Below the pieces are notes generated by a model. It ran no database searches. It was not told the origin of the DNA and worked only from the letters and a program-made list of their open reading frames with translations. Made by a program: the position numbers and the translations under genes. Source: Capitella teleta (Eukaryota; Annelida; Polychaeta; Capitellidae). From it: a stretch of DNA of 64,000 bases. The DNA is taken from positions 1,167 through 65,166 of the forward strand of contig KB301444.1 in NCBI GenBank assembly GCA_000328365.1. The letters are read 5' to 3'. Shown here piece after piece: positions 12,159-24,015 of this stretch (position 1 is the first letter of the stretch; every line of letters starts with the position of its first letter).

Positions 12159-15141
12159 TCATTCTGGAATATCATCCTTGAACGCCAAGCAAACGACTGC
12201 TTTCTGATGTCCACTGTACTCTCTCTTCACTTCACCCTGCTCAACCGTCCACAAACGAGCCATGTTATCCGAAGACGCTGTGAAAGAAACATTCTGATGT
12301 AAGGCTGAAAATGGTTGATTTATGTGCAGTTGTGAACTCGCAGCTATTCCCTAGTCCTAAATGCATCTCAAGAATTTTCTCACCTGTGATAATATACTGA
12401 GAATCTCCGCTGAACACGCAGTCCCAAACCCATCGCTGTGTCGGCTCTTTCAGTTCTGTCATCAGGCTAAAATCAGCTGTGCGCCAAATCTTCACAGAAC
12501 TATCGGCAGAGGTAGTGGCTAGAAGTCTGTAAATAGGATGACAATAAATGATTTGCTTTAACGAAAGAATTTCTGTGCGATCTCACGTTGAATCAGGACT
12601 AAATTGGCATTTGAGCGAATACTTGCTGTGAGCAGTCATTTTCGTTTTTGGCTTCAGTTGAGTCGGCTCATCCAAATTGCCTCGCAGACTCCATACATAG
12701 CAATTTCCCTGGAGAAATGACTTCAGTGCAACATATAAAAGAGAAAGATGAGAAACCTTGTTGTTGACTGCTGCCATGTAAGTGGCCTCTGGGTCAATGC
12801 TGATGGATTGAATTGCTGCATCGGGTTCTGGTGTCTAGAAAATAATCGTCAAGGAAAACAAACGATGAAAAGGAATAGCTCACCAATTGTTCGTTATGAT
12901 CTGTCTTCAAATCCCAAATGTGAATTGCTCCACTTTGATCTCCAACAAATAACTCACCCTGAAGGAAAGAAGAGTGAGTCGAAATTTTCATCTTAATTGC
13001 TAAGTATACAGGATCGTATTATACGTTAACCTGTGTGCTAAAAACTCAATATTGAGCCACACTTCAGACGAGAACCTTTATTCAACACAAGTTAACTACC
13101 AGTTTGACCCCATTTCACATAAACTGACCTGATTTGGGTGAAGACAGACGCAATTAACTGGAGCATTGACTTGAAATATCCTCTGACATTGCAGATTCCT
13201 TGACCTATTTGAACTCATACAATAATTCCATTTGAAACAATTACCAGACCATACCTAAGATCCCATAAACGGGCTGAATTGTCCTCACCACCTGTGTACA
13301 TCCATTTGCCTTCCTGGTGAAAACCAACCGTGGTTACGTTCTTAGATATGTTGTCATAACTGATGACTGGGTTGGCGTTGTTGGAGTTGAGGTCATACAT
13401 CCGAATGTGTTGATAACCTATGACAATAGGAGAGTGAGTTCTCAGTCGTAGATTAGGTCAAAGGCACTCACCTGCAGCAGCTAATAACTGCTTATCTGGA
13501 GTGATTTCTAAATCATTGACCTGCTGTGAAGTTAGTCAAGGAATTCAAACGTGCAAAATGATTATTGCAATGGTGAATAACCGAATCTATAGCGGTTTGC
13601 TTATAATGATAAACTATTGGTCATTAAACTGTACACCTTGGCTTTGACAAGTGACATTCACATTGGAACAAATTTGTAGATGCATGAAGCCATGATTGAG
13701 ACAAGGTTATAATGCTCCAATTGGTTGAAGACATCATTGTGAAAAACCCTCATCATCTCCGCAGACAGAAATGATTAATTATGAGGCCTTCATGAGCCAT
13801 CTCTTTGACCAGAATCTCACAAACAGAGTTGGTAATTCACATTATTATCTAAACGTCACAATGATATTGATGATCAAGATGCTCATCACAAATAACTAGG
13901 GCTGGGCGGATATTGCTTCAACACGGATACACGGATAACGGATATCCGTGTTACTAATATCCGACGGATACGGATACGGACACGGATATTTATGCCCAAA
14001 CACGGGAGCATGCACCTACAGCGTAATACCCTAGCGCCTGGCACACGCTGTGAGCGCAAAAGCCACGGTCTACCTGCAGCAGTTAAAGACAAGCGACCTT
14101 GACCTACCGCTTGCTTCTTGTGCATTTCTTTTATCAAAACGTTCAGAATAAGTTTCAAGAGGTATCGCACATGCAGACAGCTCGCTTGCCTGTCGATTTC
14201 ACAGAGGTGAATTCCTTATCAGCGCAAAGCTATTTCAAATATTTTTCCCCAACTTCACGAGTCGCAGATTATAAGCCCAAGACGGAACGATAGTAACGTG
14301 CACTTTGTGCTACAGTGTACACTTTCAATAAACATGATTTGGAAATGTACAAACTTAGTAACTTCATGGGGCGCAAGTCAGTTCATAACTTCATGGCAAT
14401 TATTGTTCTATAGAAAGTTTGAAATAATGCAAGTCGCTAGATCGCATAGTAGGGGGGCCTACATGTACTAGTCTATATTAACTGTTCAATTTCAAACATG
14501 GTTCAAGGTCGAGAAAGTGATGAAATTCAGTGCTGTTTGTGGTTCACACGAAAACTGCAATTGACAAAGCTGTCACGTGTAACGGTGTTGAAAAATAAGT
14601 ACTAAAGGAGATAGTCAACAACGCGTGTTACGTCACTTTTGCTTGATGACTGAAGAGATTCAAGGGCATAGAATTGTGTTTATTTAAAACAAATCAGAAT
14701 TAGTTGACATCGTGTTATCTTGTAATTGACATCGCTTAGCTTCAGTGAGCAGCGCTTGTGTGCGGAATGGCTGTGCGCTACGCTCACTGTGCGCTCGAAA
14801 CAAACACTTAAAATTTACACTATCCGTGTTTAACTATCCGTGTTGAAACACGGATCACGGATAGTACTGAAAACCCCCAATATCCGTGCTGTCACGGATA
14901 TCGGACACGGATATCCGCCCAGCCCTACAAATAACCAACATCATAATGTAATGACATTGACTAGTTCATAAATTACATAATCATAATGCAATATACTGAT
15001 ACATGGTCATGATGGTGAGGATACAGAATCGGGATGTTGGACGGTTCTGTGACAGATTCCAGTGTGTGCTTGCCAGAACCGAATGGTGTGGTCATAACCC
15101 GCAGTTGCCAATATAACTGGATCGCTATTACTACTCATCAT
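12159..15141 (-). CDS. MLST8: MTOR-associated protein LST8 (G-beta-L), WD40 propeller
   Basis: Nine exons join to 314 codons plus stop (human 326): 15025-15141, 13472-13523, 13255-13417, 13129-13204, 12884-12958, 12757-12834, 12587-12708, 12384-12526 and 12159-12277. Exon 1 reads [20 protein letters not shown], and either of two adjacent ATGs could start it. Seven WD40 repeats are visible, with [42 protein letters not shown] and [20 protein letters not shown] almost as in human. Family knowledge: LST8 binds and stabilises the mTOR kinase domain in mTORC1 and mTORC2. Intron 1 (13524-15024) carries a complete-looking hAT-type element. The other introns are mostly 50-200 bases. Confidence 0.96.
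13897..14927. mobile_element. Non-autonomous hAT-like DNA transposon in MLST8 intron 1
   Basis: The element starts TAGGGCTGGGCGGATAT and ends with its exact reverse complement. It is flanked by a perfect 8-bp duplication, CAAATAAC (13889-13896 and 14928-14935). An 8-bp duplication and a (C/T)AGGG(C)TGGGC-type end are hallmarks of the hAT superfamily. Near both ends the word CACGGATA/TATCCGTG is repeated many times, like transposase-binding subterminal repeats. No transposase-like frame is visible in the 1,031 bp, so the element must rely on a partner elsewhere. The intact ends and duplication suggest a fairly recent insertion. Confidence 0.9.
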
Positions 15142-16600
15142 ACACGTTTAAATGAGCGCAAGTCAAAACGAAAAGACAAAATTCAGAAGATAAACACGGC
15201 TGAACTAAATCTTGCTTGGGTCAAGGTTCACGCAAAACTACGGTTCGCTGTTAAACTCGCAATTAAACATCTTCATCCTGAAGAAAAGGGACATTAATCG
15301 ATAACTTATATATCTAATGCCGAAGCATACTTCTATAACATATTTTTAGGGGTCTAATTTCATGATTTATTGCTCAGTAAACCACCATTTTTACCTGATT
15401 TCACAGCCAAAAAAATGAAACTGGTGGTCATCTTATTTTAAGACGACAAAATATTCCACAGCCGCATTCCAAGACCGAAAACTATCACACCTACCACCGC
15501 TTACTATATATAGTACATACGGTAACATACATAATAATTATACTGGGGAGACAGTTATGGCCGTGCTGTTCTGTCATAAATACGTTAGTCGTAGGGCATT
15601 ATGTGCTAAAAAAAAAATCCAGAAAAATACGTTTTCGGCAGGGACGTAGCCAAGGCGGCGCCCCGGTAATGGTGGCTTGCGGCCCGGTTAAAAAATTTCA
15701 ATTTTTTTTAATAAATTTTTAAAATCTGTCACCTTCGTGTCCATTGTTACATTATCTTTTAACAAAAACCAAGTGTATACATGCTGAAAAATTCAAAGAG
15801 AGTATAAGGGTCACCAAACTGTGTGATGGAATACTAGTATTTGCTCTGCCCCATGACGCGGAACCGAGAACGGAAAAAGCCCAGCTTTAAAGGGAGTGAT
15901 GTTCTATTGCTTTGTTATGGAAGGGAGCTACTATTTCCAGAATTTTTTTTTTTTTTTCATCACATCCTTGACCGCGAAAAATTGATTCCGCGAAATGACG
16001 CAAACATGGAAAACCGCGAAATTTGAATTCCGCGTAAAAATAGTGTTCTACAGTAGATGTACATATATTATAAACACATTGTACATATAATTGTATGATT
16101 ATCTTTAAGCATCTGAAGTTCGATTTGCCATTTGCACATTTGATTTTGCAACAATTGATGGCATATCTGATTGAATTTAGGGAAGTTTTAATATACATGC
16201 ATAAACACTACTAAGGGGGTTAAAATTTGTCAGAGTCACAGAGCCACTAATGAGTCACACTCTTTTGTGCTTTAGTGTGCCCGCCGTGGGCGTGGATATT
16301 GCGACACTATTAGAGCATTAAATCAACCTGAATCTTGATCCAATGGAGGAGTTTGTGCACGTCAACAGGTCACTTCTATGACCATAATGCCTGCTCGCCT
16401 TGCCAATCCTGTTCAGGCATGCCAAAATCCTGAAGGTACTTCTCGATGTGTGCTGTATGTGTATATTAATTATTGTGCTGGATGCATTAGGCTCTGAAAT
16501 AGTGAAATCTCTTATGAGGTTTTTGTCCACTTAAGTCGACAATCCCGCATACCAGCTTCAGGATTGGGAATTTTCTCGGAGTTTTGAGATCATTAACCAG

Positions 16601-16602
<2 letters not shown>

Positions 16603-16638
<36 letters not shown>
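16603..16638. repeat. Poly-A tract (~36 A)
   Basis: An uninterrupted run of A that could be a retroposon tail or a simple expansion. No retroposon body or flanking duplication was recognised beside it. Confidence 0.8.
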
Positions 16639-16639
<1 letters not shown>

Positions 16640-16974
16640 ATCCATAATAAATGAGTCGATCTTGATCTGATCTGATCTGATATAGGTAGCTGGCACCACA
16701 GTGTGAAGGTCATCAACCCCTATGGAGGATTCAAGGCTCTGATGTAGCTATGGCCCAAAACATAATCGTTGTTATCTATGGTGTTAATACAGAGTGGATT
16801 AATCATTAATGCATGTTGAAATTATTCGTATTTGTTTTGTTTAAGGATGATTTAGGTCTAAGTACATATGGCCCCTCGGCAAATTGTTTAGCTCGTGCAT
16901 GTAACTATATTACTAGCGCATATAACCTGGCATGTGCGGCAATCCTTTTATGGGTAGAGAATGGAGCAAATTAA

Positions 16975-17679
16975 AGGGATGGGGAACTAAATTTTAAGTG
17001 ATGTTCTATTGACTCATAGCACCAATTGATAGCATTCCGTGCCAAGAACACCCTGCCTGGATGCAAGCGTAAGGAAATAATGCATTCCGAATATCGGGGT
17101 TAGCATTGCGCCTATGGGAGAATGGCTTCCATTGCGAAGTATAGGAGGCAAACGTCAGCTGATGGCTTGGTTTGGCTGATGGCTGATTTGTTCCGTTCCC
17201 CTCGTGAAGCTATCGATTTCAGCCAATCAGAGCAGAGCATCTTCGCCATAAAAGGACATCTTTGTTGTTTACGAAACGAAAGCGCAGGCGTGGTGCAATC
17301 TGGCTGACCTTTTTACTGTTTCAGGATGAAAAACGTGGTAGGTGTCCTAGAAAATCGCTTGTTAAAATAAGAAAAATAGCGAAAAATATTTTTTTGTTTG
17401 CGCCTGACTGGTGGCAAAATGATTATTCTATCTATTTCCGAAAAGAAAATAAAAAAGTATCAAGGGGTTTAGTCGCAGGACACGGTGATATGACGAGGCC
17501 CATTGTAAAAGATGGGGAACTCGGTGTTTCATCACAGCGACTGACGTCACGCCTAATTAGCATTACATCTCCCGCGAAATCGTTAGCGATGATATTCCTT
17601 GTGTGGGCCAGGCATAAGAATCATCTTTGGTGCATCAAATAACGACTCAAAGTCCATTTTCAACCAGTTCTCCCTCCCT
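16975..17679. mobile_element. TTAA-flanked piggyBac-like MITE, copy 1 (705 bp)
   Basis: The ends are AGGGATGGGGAACT and, inverted, AGGGAGGGAGAACT, each bordered by TTAA (16971-16974 and 17680-17683). TTAA target duplication is the signature of piggyBac-type elements. A second copy of exactly the same length lies at 32574-33278 (about 95% identical by hand count), and a fragment lies near 36320-36414. A frame of about 125 codons (17262-17642) is open in both full copies but shows mainly amino-acid-changing differences, so it is probably not under selection. The right end abuts the ALG1 promoter. Confidence 0.87.
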
Positions 17680-17843
17680 TTAAAGTTTAGTTTTTCGATA
17701 GAGAGCTCCGGACCGAAAACTCCGTGAAAATTATCAGCGACTGCAGGAAACAGTAATCATCAGAATCGTCTGCTAGCTTTTCACTTTTGAGCGAACATAT
17801 TGTATTATTTTTATTGAATTGACAGCCCATTTATTGAAAAAAT

Positions 17844-20800
17844 ATGTCAATTTTCACTTTGGCAGCCATATGTTTCTGCCTTCTGTTAAGTTATGTGCTC
17901 TTTCGACGTTTTCTGAAAGGCGAAAAACGTGTTTCGGTTGTCGTAGTGGGCGATATTGGGCGAAGCCCTCGTATGCAGTATCACTCCCTCTCTTTCTCAA
18001 AGAGTGGATACAGTGTAGATCTCATCGGATATTCTGGTGAGTGTTTAAGAGTTGATTTTAGAGAAATAATATGATAGAATTACGCGTATACTGTGCAGAT
18101 CACACTAGTCTTAACTGACACTGAGTTACTGTAGCACTAGCTCCCCTACTCCCTAGCACAGATTCTTGGGCGAGGTCTGTATACCTCGCCCGACGGTAAA
18201 TCGCTTCTTTTTGCGTATACTGGCAGCGAGGCTCCACTCTCAGCCGATTGCATGATAAATATATACATATTATCTGACAAATCCTTGTGTTTAAGCCCTC
18301 CAGACTTTAGATGGTATATTTATGCTACAAGAAAAAACTGTCCCCGTGGTTAATTTTCGATACCTTTATGTCAAAGTCAACTCAAACATACAAAATTTTC
18401 ATGCATATTTTAATGTCAGAGAAACTTTGCCTGTGATTGGAAAAAAGCTGACTCAACTAATTGCTTGACTCGGAACGTCCAATCAGCGTCATTCACACCT
18501 TTCTCGAAGTTGACAGCGAGCGATTCTTGGAGTAAATCCCAAATCCTATTCATGCTTACAATAGGTGTGAAAACAATGATGCACAGTCTCATTCAATGCT
18601 TTCCGTTGTGGTCAGTATTGTTTAAAGGCATAGAATGATTACAGAAATCTACAAAGTGTTTGTTACCTTTTAAATCGGCAATATCAGAGAAAATATGATA
18701 GACACCCAAGACTTCAAAGGGGGTGGATACTTGGTATATAAATGAGTGGAGGGCAGTGTTGGGTCATCATTTAGTCTCTGCACATATGCTCGTCATCGTG
18801 GCTATGAAGAGAAAACTCAACTCTTTTTGTTTCTTTTTTTTTTCCACGTTTGATCCATGTTACTATATCTCAAGGGCTCTATAACTCGAAGTGATTTTGG
18901 TGGCCTTGAATTTTGACATATCGAGATTATACTGTACATGCATCTATACTCATGCAGGAGACGATTGGCCAGTGTAGGGCCTATCATAATGTTTGAGAAT
19001 TTGTCATAATTTCCAAATGCATTGGGACTATTTCATTTACTCAGATTTTGAGTCATCTGGTCTGAGATCACATGACTTCATAATGAATATTACATGAGCC
19101 AATTTCAATAAGTTGATGGCTGTCTCTGTTGCACCACCACACGTGATTGTACTTTATTCATGACAACTCATCTTTTGCAGGTTCCATTCCACATGAAGAT
19201 GTCCTCAAAAGTGAATCAATTAAACTTCACCACATGTTTCAGCCTCCAAAACTTCTTTTAGGTAAGTTCATACTGTCTGTTTATATCTTTGAAACATGAG
19301 CCATTTAAACAGGGTTCCCTAGATTGGCTGCTTACGCCATCAAGACCATTTGGCAGGGAACTTTTCTTCTCATCGCTCTGTTAACAGTTCCTAAATCTTC
19401 TCACATCCTCATTCAGGTTTGTCAATTCCAAAAGAACCTGCACATAATGAACGCTTGTCTCATGCAGAATCCCCCTGGGCTGCCTGGCTTGGCTGCCTGC
19501 TGGCTGGTTGCCAAGATCCAGAAATCCCGTTTCATCATTGACTGGCATAACTATGGATATTCCATCTTAGCATTGGCAACAGGCCAGCATCATCCTCTTG
19601 TTAAAATTGCTCACAGGTAGAAAGAAGGTTTTGCACAAAGAATCATTTTCATAATTTCTGGCTTTTTCTTTCATGATAATTTTTTGGCACTACAGGTTTG
19701 AGCGAATTTTTGGGCGATTGTCATCCGGAAATATTTGTGTAACGAATGCCATGCAGAAAGATTTGCATGAAAACTGGAATATAAGGTATTAGAAATTAAT
19801 TCTGTTCTATTTAGAATGAATTCTTTTTGTTTCCAGGGCTTGTACAATGCATGATCGCCCTCCTGCCATTTTTCAAGAAACGTGTATAGAAAAACAGCAC
19901 CGCCTGATGAAGTCTCTATCAGAAGAATATCCTGAATTCAAATCTAGGTTATTTACATCTTTCATTTTCATGATAACTCAAAATTTATACGTTATGAGTG
20001 ATTAAAATTTTGTGTTTGTCAAATCCATAATTTTCATAATGATTCACAGATCTACTCCCGCTAATGAGTCATCGGTCAGAACTTTTGTGGACAAAGACGG
20101 TCATCCACATTTACGAGACAAGCGTCCTGCTCTTCTGGTCAGCAGCACCAGCTGGACAGGTCAGTGACCTTTCTTCTGATTAAACAAATTCTTGACCGTT
20201 TTTTCACAGAGGATGAAGATTTTGGAATTCTGCTCGCAGCACTTGAACGTGAGATCAATTAAGGAAAAGAAAATCCCAGTGTTTATTTTATTCCTTACAG
20301 AATATGAAAAAGCGTGCTCTGATGAAGATTGCTGTTTACCCGATTTGCTGTGTGTCATCACAGGTATTGTGTTTGGTCGATTTTGATTTCAAACATATTT
20401 TTTTTCTTTTTGGGGTGAAATTTCAGGCAGAGGACCACAGAAGGAATATTACAAGAAGATCATTGATCAGAAATCATTCCAACACGTCTCCATTTGTACT
20501 CCTTGGCTCACTGCTGAAGACTACCCTAAACTTCTTGGTGAGATTTCGTGGCAATCTCTTGAAAACTTCCATAAGGCCCACATGATTAATAAATACATGG
20601 CCTCAGTGTGATTTTTAACATATCAACTTTCCATTTTTGTTTTCAGGTTCGGCTGATTTAGGCGTCAGTCTACACATGTCGTCCAGTGGCCTGGATCTTC
20701 CTATGAAAGTGGTTGACATGTTCGGCTGTTGTTTGCCTGTTTGTGCAGTCAATTTTCAATGGTAAGCAGTTACTCTTGCTGATTATGTAATTATCTTCTC

Positions 20801-21071
20801 TTTTTCTCAGTTTACCAGAGTTGGTCAAACACGAGGAGAACGGATTGATTTTCAAAGACGAAATGGAGTTAGCATCTCAACTACAGGTATGTATCTTTTA
20901 ATCTTATTAAATTCGCTAAATTGAAATTTATTTTGACAGATGTGCCTGAAATATTATCCAAATGATTGTCAGAAGTTGACCAAATTTCGACAGAACCTTC
21001 GTGGATTTCGCGAAGTGGGATGGGATGCATCATGGACTATGAATGTTCTACCAATGTTTAATGAAAGTTGA
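17844..21071 (+). CDS. ALG1: Chitobiosyldiphosphodolichol beta-1,4-mannosyltransferase (ALG1), GT33 family
   Basis: Thirteen exons join to 457 codons plus stop (human 464): 17844-18036, 19181-19261, 19313-19416, 19468-19616, 19696-19785, 19837-19947, 20050-20159, 20210-20248, 20301-20363, 20427-20537, 20647-20761, 20811-20886 and 20940-21071. An N-terminal membrane anchor (about residues 3-22) precedes [63 protein letters not shown] and [18 protein letters not shown] follow in the family order. Family knowledge: ALG1 adds the first mannose to GlcNAc2-PP-dolichol on the cytosolic face of the ER. The 39-base exon and several 49-63-base introns are notable. ATTAAA at about 21131 may be the polyadenylation signal. 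Confidence 0.96.
18037..19180 (+). other. ALG1 intron 1
   Basis: A 1,144-base intron, much longer than the rest of the gene's introns. I see no transposon ends, exon or RNA gene in it. A GAGGTCTGTATACCTCGCC palindrome-like stretch lies at about 18173-18191. Confidence 0.45.
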
Positions 21072-22438
21072 TTAAAAAAAACACACATTTTCTTGCTTAT
21101 GAATCTCGGATAAGTTTTGCTTAAAAGGTCATTAAAAAATTTATTTCCATTCATTGGTTTTTGTTTTTATCATGAATTGCATATCTGGGGCCGATACCAG
21201 AAGAGAACTTAAGCGTCCTTAAGCAGTGCAGCCCCTTAGCATACTTAACTCATTCCAGGAAGAAACTTATGATCTCTCTCAATATTAGTCGCTAAGTGTG
21301 GCTTGGCTCAGCAGCGTAGGTCAATTTAGTTTCTGAAATCCACTTCTGATCACCTGCTGAACGCCTCCTCAATCATTCATCATTTTGCATGTGAATTGTA
21401 AGCAAGATAACTCATTTTTCCCCTATGTGGATGTAGAACTACTTGTGCAAACACGTATCTGGAATAAGGTACCGCCACAAACTTGACCGAAAAGATATTG
21501 TAATCACACTCACATGCATCCATGATCATGAGTCATTGAGATTAATTTGTTGATTGATTTATTACATGTGATAAGGTTAAGTGGGTGACAAGGCCGGAAA
21601 CCAAGCATGTTACCCATATAGCGAATAATTATTGAAAGTTTCAAGTATCAATTCAATAAATAATATGCTCAAGTCAATAAATCTTAAATTCTGAATGACA
21701 CCAGAATATCTCTCGCTTAGCATATGAAAAGATATAGCATTACACTGTGGCATTACACTGAAGGCTCTGTTGGCATTAAAAGATGCTATGCACAGCAAAG
21801 ATGAAGCTCTTGAGCCGAGATGAGACAGTTGATGGATATGCAAGCCAACTAATGACGTTTACCAATGCCTACAATCTTGCGTCTTCTCCAAACACTCAGC
21901 CATCTCATGTGTTATCACAAAGGGTTATGGATTGAGAGTCAATATGTTCGTAGGGACAGAGTCCAACAATATCAACGGACTGATAGCACAGGAGGCTAAT
22001 AGTTTCTCAAGGAATTCAGATCTTTGTGGATTGCACGTGAAAGCAGTTTGTATTTGAGAGGATTTTCTTTTACTAGTAAGTTGGAACTTTATTTTGTATA
22101 TTAAATCATTTCTTACTGAGAATTATCTTATGGTATTCAGCATGCAATAATTGCATCAGTCACAGGAAACTTATTATATGCATATTTGTACATTGTTTAT
22201 TTACAGTGCATGCTTAAATTTTAGATATTTACCATACACAGAAGAGTAGCCTACCATGAATGGATAACGAGAACTTAGAAATCCATAAATGTAAAGAAAA
22301 AGTCACAATTAAAATATACTTTAATTTCGATTTAAAAAAATCCGACTTTGAAAAACATTCAAGTCACTAAGTGATGTAACTATGTGCCAAGTTTGTACAC
22401 AATCGAGATTTTTTTTTCCCCCGCCTAGGGTACAGAAC
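21072..22438. other. Intergenic region between ALG1 and the Pro/Cys-rich gene
   Basis: AT-rich DNA without supported exons; the short frames here lie on opposite strands over the same bases. It ends in a strong acceptor, a T/C tract followed by CCTAG at 22427-22428 (approximate), ten bases before the next start codon. Confidence 0.45.
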
Positions 22439-24015
22439 ATGTCGGATCCGAACTACCCTCCTGGCTCGTACCCTCCAGGGCAGCCTCCAACCGTCATCCA
22501 CGTCCACCACACTGACGCAGTGCAACAACAACCACAAATGTCAGTATCCATGGCAACGGTTGCCATGGAGGTATGCTAGCAACACATGCTATGCTTTAGG
22601 CTTCTGCTTTCAAATAAACATGTCTTGCTTGCTCGCTTTTGATGCCATACGTTTCAGTGTTGTGCTTTACCAGCCAGCAAAGCCCAAGATTGACGACCGC
22701 TGCTGCTTGATCGCCTGTTGTGCTTGCTTAATTCTGCTGTTGCTGTTAAAATACATTTGTTCATTTCACTCAATTACAATCACAATGTCAGTCACGCCTC
22801 TCTTGCTTGCTATGTCTCTTTTCTTATCTTTCTTCCATCAAGATTACATGTAATAAAGGTTTTCTGTTCATTTTTAGTGTGGCATATAACAAACCTCATT
22901 TAATAACAACATTCAGGGCTCGAAATCAAAGAAAATGTTTACTCGCCACGTGGCGAGTAAACGGAATTTTTAGTCGCCAAAATATATTTTTATTCGCAGG
23001 AAATTCTGACGAAAAATATTGCATTAAACGCCTTGATGCATACTATGTCACTTTCTCAACCAATTTTAATTTATGTCGATCGTATGTGACAATGCACTGC
23101 CATATAGCGGGGATGATGGAAGCAAAGATTCCTGAAATCATCAACCACTGCTACTACATGTACTATAGGATTCAGACTAACCACCAGTAGAACATACTAT
23201 ACCTAAGACTCGACATTGAAAACATGTGAATGCAGTAAAAACAATGGGGGCGCCACAATTAATTCGTTTGATCAGCTAATTCAAACTTGCCCGCATGATA
23301 TTAGGCACCTGCATGGGTTCACAGCGTTCAGTTTTTTTAACTCGGGATTGAGCAAAAATCTATTGCTTGGGCTTGACCAAAGAATCTGCCCTTTACATTT
23401 AATTGGGAGAGCTAAATTTTTACTCGACATCTGGGGACCATTCTTGATATTTTCACTCACCAGTGAGAATTTTTACTCACCATAGTCTTTTTCGAGCCCT
23501 GGCAACATCGTCTCCTGTGTGTGGTACAAAGTAATTCATTATTACCGGTATAACTCCTTCTGGATGGGAAAAAATTATAGATACCCGCTAGTAACCAGGT
23601 TTTTTTATTCAGAAAATTTAAACACCTCAATTACGCTTCTAAATTACATCCAACTATCAATATTTTGTCATCCTTAACCTGGATAAATATACACATACCA
23701 GTAATCGTGTTGCCAGGATATTAAAATATTAATCAGCATAAGCTTATGCTTGAGAGCCAAGATAACACTTATCAGATATGTCACTCTTGATTTAGAAAAT
23801 TGAACTCAAATGCCAACTAAAACCACTTTTCTTTTCTCCTTTGCAGAATCGCTGAGCCTGGTCCCCCACCCCCCGAGGAGAGTGGAGGAGGACCCTGCAT
23901 GGCACTGTGCCGCTGTTGTGCCTGCCTCATGTGCTGGCGCTGGTTCGCCCGCAAGTTTCCCTGCCTTGCCTGTCTGTGCGTCTGTTGCCCCTGCTGTTGT
24001 CCTGATCCAAATTAA
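22439..24015 (+). CDS. Small Pro/His-rich protein with alternative Cys-rich tails (unrecognised)
   Basis: Exon 1 starts MSDPNYPPGSYPPGQPPTVI and continues with His and Gln runs. Two 3' exons can follow. Exon A (22674-22853), joined at 22570, adds PAKPKIDDRCCLIACCACL and a hydrophobic tail. Exon B (23847-24015) encodes PCMALCRCCACLMCWRWF and ends in a CC-rich stretch, PCCCPDPN. Exon B fits frame either from a second donor at 22539/22540 (GTCAGT; 89 codons in total) or from 22570 by using an internal AG after CGCTGAG. Both tails share a P..P..(D/E)(D/E)..C..CCACL pattern, so they look like duplicated alternative exons. Clustered Cys next to a hydrophobic stretch suggests membrane attachment by palmitoylation, which is inference. 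I do not recognise an orthologue. Confidence 0.68.
22914..23501. mobile_element. Short hAT-like element between alternative exons
   Basis: It begins CAGGGCTCGAAAT and ends TTCGAGCCCTG, an inverted repeat of hAT type. The flanks are ACAACATT (22906-22913) and GCAACATC (23502-23509), an 8-bp duplication with two mismatches, so the insertion is older than the other hAT-like copies here. Inner text ACTCGCCACGTGGCGAGT (about 22943-22960) is a perfect palindrome. No transposase frame is present in 588 bp. Confidence 0.78.

Larger units (their letters stand above)
15142..17843. other. Head-to-head interval between MLST8 and ALG1
   Basis: This 2.7-kb interval must contain both promoters. It holds a homopolymer of about 36 A at 16603-16638, a lone hAT-like end CAGGGACGTAGCC at 15639 without a partner, and a TTAA-flanked element at 16975-17679 whose right end is only 164 bases from the ALG1 ATG. 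No coding exon or RNA gene can be supported. Confidence 0.5.

Noticed and set aside
15639-15700. Lone hAT-like end CAGGGACGTAGCC
   Set aside because: No inverted partner or 8-bp duplication was found nearby, so borders cannot be given.
17122-17642. Open frames inside the TTAA element treated as host genes
   Set aside because: They recur inside the second mobile copy and differ mainly by amino-acid-changing substitutions, so they belong to the element and look neutral.
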